From positions 5,270,001 to 5,334,000 of the forward strand of contig OZ252227.1 of NCBI GenBank assembly GCA_965249175.1: a stretch of 64,000 nucleotides of DNA. The letters run 5' to 3'. Position numbers and translations under genes: made by a program. The notes under the pieces are model-generated. The model saw nothing but the letters and a program-made list of their open reading frames with translations, was not told where the DNA came from and did no database searches. Origin of the DNA: CAZYFH01 sp965249175. Its GTDB lineage: Bacteria; Acidobacteriota; Vicinamibacteria; Vicinamibacterales; UBA8438. Shown in pieces: positions 8,793 to 17,043 of the stretch. Each line of letters begins with the position of its first letter. Position 1 is the first letter of the stretch.

Positions 8793-10370
8793 CTACCTCG
8801 GCGGGGTGACGCCGGCGCCGCCGAAGAACTTCCCGTCGACGCACTGGTCGGATCGGCAGTTGTCTCGAAAGGGTGACCCGAGCGACACGAGGAGGTCGAC
8901 GGTCTCCGGGCTCGGAATAAAGAACCGCGACGGGCCGAACGCCATGTCGGCGGGCGAGTTCCCGTCCCTGTTGACCGCGTCGACATTGGCGCCGAGCTCC
9001 ACGAGATACCGCACCATCTCGAGGTCGCCTCGTCCGGCCGCGCCGTGGAGCGCGGTGAATCCCCTCGCATCGACGGCGTGCACGTCACCGCCGAGCTCCA
9101 CGCTATATCGGACCGCGTCCATCAACGCCCCCGGCGCGTTCTGCGTGAAGTTGCCGACCCAGCCGATGCCGGCCGCGACCATCAGCGGGGTCGTGCCACC
9201 GGTGGTGGGGCGGGTGGGATCGGCGCCGGCGGCGACCAGGAGACGCATCGCGTCGACGTCGCTGGATTGCGCGGCTCGCCAGAACGGCGTCGCCCCAGTT
9301 GGATCGACCCAGCTTCGGTCGTGTGATGTCGGGCTGAACCAGAGCTTGCGCCGAATCGGGGCATCCGGATCGGCGCCGCGGTCGACCAAGGCGCGCAACA
9401 AGTCGAGCGAGGTGACGACCTCCTGATCGGTCACCGGATTGGGTGCCCATGACACCGGGGCGTGTCGCATGTTGACGGTAGCGTAGAGCGGGGTCAGCCC
9501 GTCGATGTTCGCCGCATTCGGGTTGGCTCCCCGGTCGAGCAGATACCGTGCCACGGTGTAGTGTCCGTTGGCGATCGCGATCACCATCGGTGCCGTGCCG
9601 TCCCCGCCGCTCGCCTGGTCGACGTCGGCCTCGCTCTCGACCAGGGCCCTGACCGCCTCGAGATTGCCGTCGCGCGCCGCGTAGAGCAGCGCCGTCATCC
9701 CACCCATGATCGAGTTCCCGCCCGGCACGCGCCGCCGCCGCTGGGGAATCGGGTTGCCGTATTCGTCGAGTCTCGGCTCGACCATCGACACGATGAACGA
9801 CATCAGGCCGATGTGCGCGCCGCGGCTCACGAGCGCCCGGATCGCCTCGGGTCGGTTCTCCCACGCGGCGAACATCAGCGCCGTCTGGCCGTTGGCCGTC
9901 TCTCGCGAGTTCACGAACGCGCCGTGGTCGACCAGGCTGATGACCGCGCCGGCACCACCCGACATCGCCGCGGCCATGAGCGGCGTCTGCCCCGTCGCCG
10001 TCACCCCGTTCACGTCCGCGCCGGACGCGACGAGCGCATCGATCATCACGGCGTTGCCGTTCGTCGCGGCCATCGCGAGTGGCGTGATGGCCCCCACGCG
10101 CGTGGTTGCCGAGACGTTGGCGCCGGCGGCGAGCACCGCGGCACCCATGTCGAGGTCGTCCCGGTAGGCAGCCCAGTGCAGCGCGGTCATCCCGTCGCCC
10201 TGCGCGGCGTTGACCTCGGCGTCTTCGGCGAGCAGCGACCGCACGCCGTCGAGATCACCGTTCATGGCGGCGTCGGCCACGGGGGACTCGGCGGCCTGGG
10301 TCGGTGACGCCATCACGAGCGCCATGACCATGATCACGCGCGCGACGCCGATTCTTCCTGTCGCCATCAT
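8793..10370 (-). CDS. Secreted ankyrin-repeat protein (module 1)
   Basis: 525 aa. A signal peptide (VARVIMVMALVMASPTQAAES) is followed by about twelve ankyrin repeats with the usual G-x-TPL-x-x-A and LL-x-x-GA-[DN] pattern (for example GMTALHWAAYRDD, GQTPLMAAAMSGG, GFTALHGAAGRGDLEMVRYL). Ankyrin stacks bind other proteins; no enzymatic domain is visible, so it probably works as an exported scaffold or inhibitor, in the periplasm or beyond. It begins ten bases after the stop of the DUF1552 gene, with no strong Shine-Dalgarno, so it is probably the last gene of a DUF1592-DUF1552-ankyrin operon. The ATG at 10370 was chosen over upstream starts lying in the DUF1552 frame. The short Cys pair near the C-terminus (CRSDQC) could form a disulfide. 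Confidence 0.9.
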   Translation of the reverse strand: MMATGRIGVARVIMVMALVMASPTQAAESPVADAAMNGDLDGVRSLLAEDAEVNAAQGDGMTALHWAAYRDDLDMGAAVLAAGANVSATTRVGAITPLAMAATNGNAVMIDALVASGADVNGVTATGQTPLMAAAMSGGAGAVISLVDHGAFVNSRETANGQTALMFAAWENRPEAIRALVSRGAHIGLMSFIVSMVEPRLDEYGNPIPQRRRRVPGGNSIMGGMTALLYAARDGNLEAVRALVESEADVDQASGGDGTAPMVIAIANGHYTVARYLLDRGANPNAANIDGLTPLYATVNMRHAPVSWAPNPVTDQEVVTSLDLLRALVDRGADPDAPIRRKLWFSPTSHDRSWVDPTGATPFWRAAQSSDVDAMRLLVAAGADPTRPTTGGTTPLMVAAGIGWVGNFTQNAPGALMDAVRYSVELGGDVHAVDARGFTALHGAAGRGDLEMVRYLVELGANVDAVNRDGNSPADMAFGPSRFFIPSPETVDLLVSLGSPFRDNCRSDQCVDGKFFGGAGVTPPR

Positions 10371-10380
10371 GAAATGAGGG

Positions 10381-11757
10381 CTAGATCGCCAGCTCGCCGG
10401 TGCTGTCACCGATGCGACCGATATCGACGCCGAGCCGGTGCAGCACGGTCAGCAACGCGTTCGCCATCGGCGTGCCGTCGGGGCACATCACGTGGCTGTT
10501 CCCCTTCAGCCGGCCGTTGGCGTGGCCGGCCAGGAACAACGGGACCCGAAGGTGATTGTGGACACTGCCATCGCCCATCGGGCTGCCATAGAGGACGACC
10601 GAGTGGTCGAGCAACGTGCCGTCGCCGTCCGGCGCCGCACGGAGCCGGTCGATGAAATACGCCACCTGGTCGACATGAAACTCGTTGAGCCTCGCGAACT
10701 CAGCCATCTTGTCCGGCTGATTGCCGTGGTGCGAGAGCGAGTGGAACGGCGTATCGATGCCGGCCTCGGCGTAGACCCTGGAGCTGACGTCTCGACCCAT
10801 CTTGAATGTCGACACCCGGGTGATGTCGGTCATGAATGCGAGCACCTGCAGGTCGAACATGAGCTTGACGTGCTCCGTCCACCGGTCAGGCACGCCGATC
10901 GGCGCGGCTGGCAGGTCGCGTGCGACGGCGCCGGCGTTCTGCAGCTCGACGCGCTGAATCCGTCGCTCGATCTCGCGGACGTCGTCGAGGTAGTCGCTCA
11001 GCCGCGCCCGGTCACTCGCCCCGAGCCCCAGATGCAGGCGGTCGATCTTATCGACGATCGCATCGAGGATGCTGGCGTTGGCCAGACGGCGTTGTCGTCG
11101 CTGCTCGGGCGTCGCGCCGTCACCAAACAGCCGTTCGAACGCGACGCGGGGATCGCGTTCCATCGGGAGCGGCGTGGTCGGGGACGACCACGAGATGGTG
11201 TTCGCGTAGACGCAGCTATACCCGTAGCCGCACGCCCCAGTCAGGGTGCCGACGTCCTCTATGCACAGCTGGATCGACGGCAACGGCGTATCCTGCCCGA
11301 ACGCCTGCGCGTAGATCTGATCCACCGACGTGGCGTTGTAGATGTCCGCGCCTTCCGTCATCCTCGCGTGGGCGGAAGTCAGAAACGATGCGGACGACCG
11401 GGTATGGTCCGCCCCGGCCTCCGCCTCGGTCTGCGCGGTCGCCGGCGCGATATCGGTGTGGCTGATGATGGTCAGCGCGTCCCGGTGCGGGGCGAGCGAC
11501 CGGAGAATCGGAGTAGCCTCGAAATCGCGACCGACCGTCCGGGGCGACCAGTAGTGCAGCCGCGATCCCTCGCCAGTGCTCCCGGCGCATCCGTGCACCA
11601 TCTCGAGTGCCGCGAATCGGGTGCGCGGTGCCGCCGCCGTTCGCCGTGTCGCGGCCATCGCCGGCGCCATCGCGTCGAGAAACGGCAGCGCAAGCGACAC
11701 GCCCATGCCGCGTAGCACCGTCCGTCTGGAGAGGTGGCTCTGCGTGACGTAGGACAT
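10381..11757 (-). CDS. DUF1552 (HXXSHH) Tat-exported protein, module 1
   Basis: 458 aa. A twin-arginine signal (SRRTVLRGMG, then a hydrophobic stretch) predicts folded export through Tat. The family-naming HXXSHH motif is present as HSLSHH at residues 339-344, together with GCGYGYSCVYANTISWSSP and FERLFGD, both shared with the other two copies. The biochemical role of this family is unknown; it resembles metal-dependent sulfatase/phosphatase-like proteins only loosely, so I give no reaction. The gene follows the DUF1592 haem gene by 14 bases (GGGAGA site at about 11768-11773) and precedes the ankyrin gene by ten, which indicates one transcript. Confidence 0.92.
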   Translation of the reverse strand: MSYVTQSHLSRRTVLRGMGVSLALPFLDAMAPAMAATRRTAAAPRTRFAALEMVHGCAGSTGEGSRLHYWSPRTVGRDFEATPILRSLAPHRDALTIISHTDIAPATAQTEAEAGADHTRSSASFLTSAHARMTEGADIYNATSVDQIYAQAFGQDTPLPSIQLCIEDVGTLTGACGYGYSCVYANTISWSSPTTPLPMERDPRVAFERLFGDGATPEQRRQRRLANASILDAIVDKIDRLHLGLGASDRARLSDYLDDVREIERRIQRVELQNAGAVARDLPAAPIGVPDRWTEHVKLMFDLQVLAFMTDITRVSTFKMGRDVSSRVYAEAGIDTPFHSLSHHGNQPDKMAEFARLNEFHVDQVAYFIDRLRAAPDGDGTLLDHSVVLYGSPMGDGSVHNHLRVPLFLAGHANGRLKGNSHVMCPDGTPMANALLTVLHRLGVDIGRIGDSTGELAI

Positions 11758-11771
11758 TCGGCAATGTCTCC

Positions 11772-14141
11772 CTACTGCGCCGCTTCCGTCGCCTCGGCGC
11801 GCCGCGATGCGAACGGCGTGCTCCGGACGATACCCATCACGAACGCAGAGAATCGATTGTCGTCCGCCGAGGCCGCCTGGGCAACCCCGCGGACGGCGGG
11901 CATGTCGGACGAGCGCAGAATCCGTCCGAGTGCGTACATGAGCAGGTTGCGCGTGAAGTTCCGCACGAACAGCGTCTCCGAGCGGACCAGGTAATCCCGG
12001 ATGCCGGCGGGACCGTGCACACCGGTCCCGTCGAACAGCGCTTCCGACGGATCGATATCGGCGCCGCTGTCCTTCGTGCGCCAGGCCCCCACCGCGTCGA
12101 AATTCTCGAGAGAGAAGCCGACCGGGTCCATGATGCGGTGACACGCCGAGCACGCGGGGCTCTCGCGGTGGGTCGCCAGCCGCGCTCGCATCGAGAGGTG
12201 CAGCGCACCTCGCTCATTTTCCTCGAGCGGCGGCACGTTGGCAGGCGGTCTCGGCGGCGGCGCCCCGAGCAGCACGTCCATGATCCACGACCCCCGGATC
12301 ACCGGCGACGTCCGGTTGGCGAGCGACGTCAGTGTGAGGATGCTGCCATGGCCGAGAAGCCCTCGTCGCTCATCGGCCACCGGGACGCGCCGAAAGCGAT
12401 TGCCGACGACGTCGGGGATGCCGTAATGGGTGGCCAGGCGCTCGTCGACAAACGTGTAGTCGGCCGTGAGCAGCTCGGTGACTGCGCGGTCGTTCCGGAC
12501 GATGCCGTCGAACAGCAGTTCCGTCTCCCGACGCATCGACTGGATCACGTTGAGATCCCAATCGGGAAACAGATAGACGTCCGGCTGCACGTCGTCGAGG
12601 TTCTGCAGGTGGAGCCAGTGCGACGCGAAATTCGTCGCGAGCGTCTCCGACCGCGGGTCGGCGAGCATCCGGTGCACCTGTCGCGCGAGCTCGGCCGGCT
12701 CCGACAGCCGGCCCTCGATCGCCGCGTCGAGCAGCGCGTCGTCCGGGATGCTGCTCCAAAGGAAGAACGACAGCCGGGACGCGAGCTCGAGCTCGCTGAT
12801 CGGGTGGTTCGTCCCGGCTACGACGCTGGGCGGCGTGCGTTCGAAACGAAACAGGAACTCGGGGTCCGCGAGAATGGACTGCAGCCCGAGGCGAATGCCG
12901 GCGTCGAACGTCCCGCCCTGCGCGTGGCCCGCGTCATAGAACGATTCGAGGAGCGCGAGGTCGTCGTCACCGACCGGCCGGCGATACGCGCGGCGGGCCA
13001 GGCCACCGAGGATCTCGCGTGCACAGGCGCGCGCCGAGTCACGCTCGGCGGGACGGCAGACAAAGATCCGCTGTCGGCTCGGGGTGTCGCTCACCCCGGT
13101 GACGTCGTGTGGACCGTCGATACCCAGGTTTCGTAGATGTGGCAGCCCCGTCAGTCCCGGGAAATGACCGGTCGACAGGTCGGCGAGGGTCTGCTCGAAC
13201 GGCATCACGAAGTCCTGCACGGGCCCGGCCGCGCGCTGGACGAATGCCGCCGAAATCATCTGCGGACCCGCCGTGATCTGGATCGGCGGCGTGCGCAGGA
13301 CGTCCGTCGTTCGCATCTTGCGGTCGATGTCGAGCAGCGCGACGCGCGCGCCGTTGACCGCGACCTCGATCTGCTCGCCCTCGGCCGGCAGGTTGTCGCC
13401 GAACAGGGCGCCGATGCTCGCGAAATAGAACGAGAGCCGGAAGACGTAGTTACCGTCGGCCGGAAACGTATGCCGAACGGCGAGGCCGCCGCGGGTGCCG
13501 AACGGCGCGCCCGGGACGTGCCGCATCTGCGAGAACGCCGGCGGGACGACGTAGGTCTCAACCACCGGCGCGGCGTCCGGGTTGCCGACGGCCAACCGGG
13601 TGATCTTCCCGGCGGCGACGAGATAGCTTTCCAACAACGTTGGCGAGATCGTCAGGACGTCCGACATATTGTCGAACCCCTGACTCATGTCATCAGGCGG
13701 GAGCAGCGATGAGGGGTCGACCTCCAGGTCTAGGAGGTCGCGCACGGCGTTCGCGTACTCGGTGCGGTTGAGCCGGTGCAGAATGGGCCGGCCCGGATTC
13801 GGATGGGCTGCGGCTACACGGTCGATCCCGGCTTCGAGCTCCGATACGAACGTGGCAGTGGCCCCGGCGCGGGGTCTGGGCCGCCCCTCGGGTGGCATCA
13901 TGCCCGACCGCAGCTTGAGAATCACCTTCTCGAAGATCTCGACGTCGTGGGCTGGGTCGGCGGGGTCGACCCCCTCGAGGGACAGCCCACCCGTCCGCAA
14001 CGCGTCGCTATGGCACGTGACGCAGTACCGGTCGAGGAGCGCCCGACCGGAATCAGGCGTCTGCGCGGTCGTCGGTGGCGCCAGAAGGGCGACCGCAGCG
14101 AACGCCAGACTCGCGCCGGTATGAGGTACAAACCCCGCCAC
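11772..14141 (-). CDS. Planctomycete-type cytochrome / DUF1592 family protein, module 1
   Basis: 789 aa from a GTG at 14141, the only nearby start that gives a signal peptide (MAGFVPHTGASLAFAAVALL). The domain order is that of the PSCyt1-PSD family: a haem-binding CVTCH at 40-44, DUF1587 (LHRLNRTEYANAVRDLL), a carbohydrate-binding-like middle, DUF1595 (RRAYRRPVGDDD), DUF1592 (ASRLSFFLWSSIPDDALL), DUF1588 (GLLGHGSILTLTS...PVIRG) with a second haem-like CSACH near residue 664, and DUF1585 at the C-terminus. It is presumably exported and haem-loaded; the family reaction is unknown. There is no clear Shine-Dalgarno; a -10-like TAAAAT (14157-14152) only ten bases from GTG suggests a leaderless start. 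Confidence 0.93.
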   Translation of the reverse strand: MAGFVPHTGASLAFAAVALLAPPTTAQTPDSGRALLDRYCVTCHSDALRTGGLSLEGVDPADPAHDVEIFEKVILKLRSGMMPPEGRPRPRAGATATFVSELEAGIDRVAAAHPNPGRPILHRLNRTEYANAVRDLLDLEVDPSSLLPPDDMSQGFDNMSDVLTISPTLLESYLVAAGKITRLAVGNPDAAPVVETYVVPPAFSQMRHVPGAPFGTRGGLAVRHTFPADGNYVFRLSFYFASIGALFGDNLPAEGEQIEVAVNGARVALLDIDRKMRTTDVLRTPPIQITAGPQMISAAFVQRAAGPVQDFVMPFEQTLADLSTGHFPGLTGLPHLRNLGIDGPHDVTGVSDTPSRQRIFVCRPAERDSARACAREILGGLARRAYRRPVGDDDLALLESFYDAGHAQGGTFDAGIRLGLQSILADPEFLFRFERTPPSVVAGTNHPISELELASRLSFFLWSSIPDDALLDAAIEGRLSEPAELARQVHRMLADPRSETLATNFASHWLHLQNLDDVQPDVYLFPDWDLNVIQSMRRETELLFDGIVRNDRAVTELLTADYTFVDERLATHYGIPDVVGNRFRRVPVADERRGLLGHGSILTLTSLANRTSPVIRGSWIMDVLLGAPPPRPPANVPPLEENERGALHLSMRARLATHRESPACSACHRIMDPVGFSLENFDAVGAWRTKDSGADIDPSEALFDGTGVHGPAGIRDYLVRSETLFVRNFTRNLLMYALGRILRSSDMPAVRGVAQAASADDNRFSAFVMGIVRSTPFASRRAEATEAAQ

Positions 14142-14231
14142 TGTGCCTAGTATTTTAGTGTGTCTCGCGCTTCCACGACGGAATGTCGAGGTGCGGCGTA
14201 ACCTAGCGGTCCGAACTAGAATCCGTGAATC
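14142..14231. promoter_or_regulatory. Divergent promoter region with two -10-like elements
   Basis: 90 bases between two divergent starts. On the minus strand TAAAAT lies at 14152-14157, ten bases before the GTG of the DUF1592 gene. On the plus strand TAGAAT lies at 14217-14222, nine bases before the GTG at 14232. Neither gene has a Shine-Dalgarno sequence, so both transcripts could be leaderless. No -35 of good quality is visible. Confidence 0.35.
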
Positions 14232-15500
14232 GTGGTGCTCACACGCGCAGTCGGTGGCGCGCTCGGGGTCGCCATACTGCTGGTGCCGGTCGTGCGGGCG
14301 CAACCCTACCCGCCGGATCTCCCGCTCGACCACCCCGCCATCCGCTATTGGGAGCGTGCGCCCGACAACGCCGTCTCCCGCCTCGATGCGGGCCTGATCG
14401 AGGGCAGGGCGACGCTGGCGTTTGCCGACGGCGGGCTCGGCTACCTCCCGAGCCTCCTCACCCAGCTCGACATCCGCATCGACTCCCAGGTGATGGTCTT
14501 CTCGAAGACCAGTTTGCAGGCAGTGATCGTCTCCCCTCGCCAACCGCGCGCCATCTACTTCAACGATGATGCCGCAGTGGGGTTCGTGCCGGACGCCGAC
14601 CAGATCGAGGTCGCGGCCGTCGACCCCGGTGTCGGCGTCGCCTTCTACGCCCTGCCTACCGAGCGGTCTGACCGTGCGCGGTTCTCGCGGTCGACCTGTC
14701 TGCGGTGTCACCACGGCCCCGCCACGCTGGGCGTGCCGGGTCTCTACGTCGGGTCGGTCTATCCGAACCCGTCCGGCCGCGCGAACATCCATCTCGGCAC
14801 GGTCGTCACCGACCACCGCACGGCATTCGACGAGCGGTGGGGCGGGTGGTATGTCACCGGCACCCATGGCGCGCTGCGGCATCGCGGGAATGCGGTCGCC
14901 CGCGACCCGTCGGCGCCGGACCGGCTGGTCACCGAGGGCACACGGAACATCACGAGTCTGACGGGCACGCTCGACACGTCCCGCTATCTCTCGCCGGTCA
15001 GCGACATCGTCGCGCTCATGACCCTCGAGCACCAGACCCAGGTGGTCAACCTGATGACGCGGCTCACCTGGCAGGCGCGCATCTCGTCCGCCGACGGCAG
15101 TGGCGACGTCGTGGACGGCGCCGTTAACGCGCTCGTCGAGGACCTGCTTGCCTACATGCTGTTCGTCGATGAAGCGCCGTTGCCGGATCCCGTCACGGGC
15201 GTGTCGACGTTTACCGCAACGTTCCCCGAGCGGGGACCGCATGATGGACTCGGCCGGTCGCTACGCGATTTCGACTTGCGCACGCGCCTGTTTCGCTATC
15301 CGCTCAGTTACATGATCTACAGTCGGTCCTTCGACGGCCTTCCGGACCACGTCCGCGCGCGTTTGTACGAACGGCTGCACGCCGTGCTGACGGGCAGCGA
15401 GCCCAGCGACGCATTTGCGCACCTCTCAGCGGAGGACCGGCGCGCGATCCTCGAGATCGTGCGGGAGACAAAGTCGGACCTGCCGGGGTATTGGCGCTAA
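14232..15500 (+). CDS. Secreted haem-binding (CxxCH) protein of unknown function
   Basis: 422 aa with a signal peptide (VGGALGVAILLVPVVRAQP). A single haem-attachment motif, STCLRCHHGP (C156-C159-H160), sits in the middle; about 140 residues precede it and 260 follow, without another recognisable domain. The later part contains LTWQARIS and SYMIYSRSFDGLPDHVRARLYERL segments seen in unannotated acidobacterial cytochrome-like proteins. It is probably an exported electron carrier or a haem-containing oxidoreductase; the partner is unknown. It is divergent from module 1 and could be co-regulated with it. The start is a GTG at 14232; another GTG follows directly. Confidence 0.8.
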   Translation: MVLTRAVGGALGVAILLVPVVRAQPYPPDLPLDHPAIRYWERAPDNAVSRLDAGLIEGRATLAFADGGLGYLPSLLTQLDIRIDSQVMVFSKTSLQAVIVSPRQPRAIYFNDDAAVGFVPDADQIEVAAVDPGVGVAFYALPTERSDRARFSRSTCLRCHHGPATLGVPGLYVGSVYPNPSGRANIHLGTVVTDHRTAFDERWGGWYVTGTHGALRHRGNAVARDPSAPDRLVTEGTRNITSLTGTLDTSRYLSPVSDIVALMTLEHQTQVVNLMTRLTWQARISSADGSGDVVDGAVNALVEDLLAYMLFVDEAPLPDPVTGVSTFTATFPERGPHDGLGRSLRDFDLRTRLFRYPLSYMIYSRSFDGLPDHVRARLYERLHAVLTGSEPSDAFAHLSAEDRRAILEIVRETKSDLPGYWR

Positions 15501-15548
15501 CGCTCAGGAACGCCTGCCACGAGACTGGACCCGGCGCATAATACGGGC

Positions 15549-16202
15549 ATGCAGTTGATCTTCGAACAGGTTCGTGTCGGCGGCGATCGGAACTTCGGCT
15601 ATCTGCTCGGCGACCGGGACGCGCAACAGGGCGTGCTCATCGACCCGTCGTACTCGCCGGATGTGCTCGTCGACCGCGCCCAGCAGCAACACCTCACGGT
15701 GACTCACATCGTCAACACGCATGGGCATCCCGACCATACCGAGGGCAACGCGAAGGCCGCCGAGCTCACCGGCGCGGGAGTGGCCGCCCACGCGGATGCG
15801 CCAACCCCGCCGGACCTGGTGCTGGCGGACGGCGATGACCTCCCCGTCGGCGCGCTTCGACTCGCCTGCCACCCTGTGCCCGGACACGCGAAGGACCACC
15901 TCGTCCTGTATGAGCCCTCCAATCGCTTGCTGATCACCGGCGATCTGGTGTTCGTCGGCAAGGTTGGCGGCACCAAGACCGACGAGGACGCCCGGACCGA
16001 ATGGGACAGCCTCCAGCGCGTCCTGACGACGTTTCCCGACGACGCCACCATCTGGCCTGGCCACGACTACGGCGTGCGGCCGAGCTCGACGCTCGGGCTC
16101 GAGAAGCGCACCAACCCGTTCCTACGCTGCGCCGATCTGGCCGCGTTTCTCGACCTGAAGCGTGACTGGCCGACGTTCAAGAAGACGCACGGCCTGAAGT
16201 AA
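15549..16202 (+). CDS. MBL-fold metallohydrolase (GloB/ETHE1-like)
   Basis: 217 aa, a single metallo-beta-lactamase fold without signal peptide, so cytosolic. Binuclear metal ligands are all visible: THGHPDH (H58, H60, D62, H63), H113 in PVPGHAKDH, D132 in ITGDLVFVG and H172 in WPGHDYG. GHDY near the C-terminus and LLITGDLVFVGKVG are typical of the glyoxalase II / persulfide dioxygenase group, whose members act on glutathione thioesters or persulfides. Which of these it uses is not clear, as the usual glyoxalase II C-terminal helical domain is short. It lies 48 bases after the haem protein and could share its transcript. Confidence 0.88.
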   Translation: MQLIFEQVRVGGDRNFGYLLGDRDAQQGVLIDPSYSPDVLVDRAQQQHLTVTHIVNTHGHPDHTEGNAKAAELTGAGVAAHADAPTPPDLVLADGDDLPVGALRLACHPVPGHAKDHLVLYEPSNRLLITGDLVFVGKVGGTKTDEDARTEWDSLQRVLTTFPDDATIWPGHDYGVRPSSTLGLEKRTNPFLRCADLAAFLDLKRDWPTFKKTHGLK

Positions 16203-16242
16203 ACACGCTGGTTTCTCCCTGGTTGGCGACGATACGTCGGAT

Positions 16243-16274
16243 TGACGCTTCGACCATGACGATGTATATACATC
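16243..16274 (+). promoter_or_regulatory. Toxin-antitoxin promoter with palindromic operator over the -10
   Basis: A -35 TTGACG (16243-16248), a 16-nt spacer and a -10 TATATA (16265-16270) lie inside a perfect 14-bp palindrome, GATGTATATACATC (16261-16274). The palindrome ends two bases before the antitoxin ATG, so transcripts would be leaderless. RHH antitoxins commonly bind such short palindromes to repress their own operon; that role is inferred here. Confidence 0.6.
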
Positions 16275-16276
16275 AC

Positions 16277-16534
16277 ATGCACCGCACGCAGTTGTATCTG
16301 GACCGTGAGATGCACGGGCGGCTGTGCGACGTCGCCCGTCGACAGGGCCGGACCGTTTCGGACCTCGTGAGAGAAGCAGTCGCCCAGACGTATGGTCTGG
16401 CCGGCTCCGACGAGCGGGAGAACTCGCTGCAGGCGATTCAGGGGCTATGGCGCGATCGAGAGCTCGGAGACACGGACGCGTACGTGAGGCGTCTGCGCCG
16501 CGATACGCGCCGGACCCCCCGCCGCCAGCGCTGA
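16277..16534 (+). CDS. Ribbon-helix-helix (CopG/VapB-type) antitoxin
   Basis: 85 aa. The N-terminal ribbon-helix-helix DNA-binding domain is clear (HRTQLYLDREMHGRLCDVARRQ, then GRTVSDLVREAV), followed by a basic, probably disordered, toxin-binding tail (RRLRRDTRRTPRRQR). It should neutralise the PIN-domain toxin encoded next and repress the operon through the palindrome just upstream. The ATG at 16277 fits RHH family N-termini; upstream in-frame Met codons (16256, 16262) would add residues encoded by the promoter/operator. The 3' end overlaps the toxin start. Confidence 0.85.
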   Translation: MHRTQLYLDREMHGRLCDVARRQGRTVSDLVREAVAQTYGLAGSDERENSLQAIQGLWRDRELGDTDAYVRRLRRDTRRTPRRQR

Positions 16535-16938
16535 CCGGCGTCCTCCTCGACTCCGACGTCATCATCGATGTGCTGCGCGGGCGCCCGGACGTAGTGGAAG
16601 CCCTCTCCGCCTTGGAGCAGTCTCGTGCCCCTACCTATTGCAGCGCCATCGCCTGGGCCGAAATCTACGCCGGCGTGCGACCTGGCGAGGAGACGCTAAC
16701 CGAGGCCTTCTTCGCCGCCAGGGGCGAAGTGGTGCTCGACGCGGCCACCGGCCGTCAGGCGGGACAGTATCTCAGACGCTACGGACCCTCCCACGGAGTG
16801 GAAATGGCCGACGCGTTCGTGGCGTCCGCCGCGGCGACCTCCGGTCTCCAGCTCTGGACCCGAAACCGTCGTCACTACCCGATGCCCGAAGTGCGGTTCT
16901 ATGAGCCGAACGACCAAGGGACAGCGGGCCGAGCGTAA
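16531..16938 (+). CDS. PIN-domain ribonuclease toxin (VapC-type), probable CTG start
   Basis: 135 aa PIN domain. The acidic site is visible: D7 (GVLLDSDVIIDVLRG), E44 (AIAWAEIYAGV) and D94 (HGVEMADAFVASAA), then LWTRNRRHYP, common at the fourth position in these toxins. VapC enzymes cut RNA (tRNA or rRNA) and are held inactive by the antitoxin. No ATG, GTG or TTG is present in frame near the domain start; the best candidate is a CTG at 16531 that overlaps the antitoxin stop (CTGA), equivalent to the usual ATGA/GTGA junction. The longer open frame from 16324 lies over the antitoxin and has no homology. Confidence 0.82.
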   Translation: MTGVLLDSDVIIDVLRGRPDVVEALSALEQSRAPTYCSAIAWAEIYAGVRPGEETLTEAFFAARGEVVLDAATGRQAGQYLRRYGPSHGVEMADAFVASAAATSGLQLWTRNRRHYPMPEVRFYEPNDQGTAGRA

Positions 16939-17043
16939 GTCGAGTGGCGCCGGGGCCCGGTGTCGCGGGATCTTGGGGTTGGCCGGTCCGGGACGAGACG
17001 TCCAGGCTGTCCGAATTCAGCATCGGTCAAGGCGGAACCGCCC

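Noticed and set aside
14142..15242. N-terminal extension of the module 1 DUF1592 gene to 15242
   Set aside because: The extra sequence is antisense to the haem protein at 14232-15500 and ends the family signal peptide; the GTG at 14141 fits.
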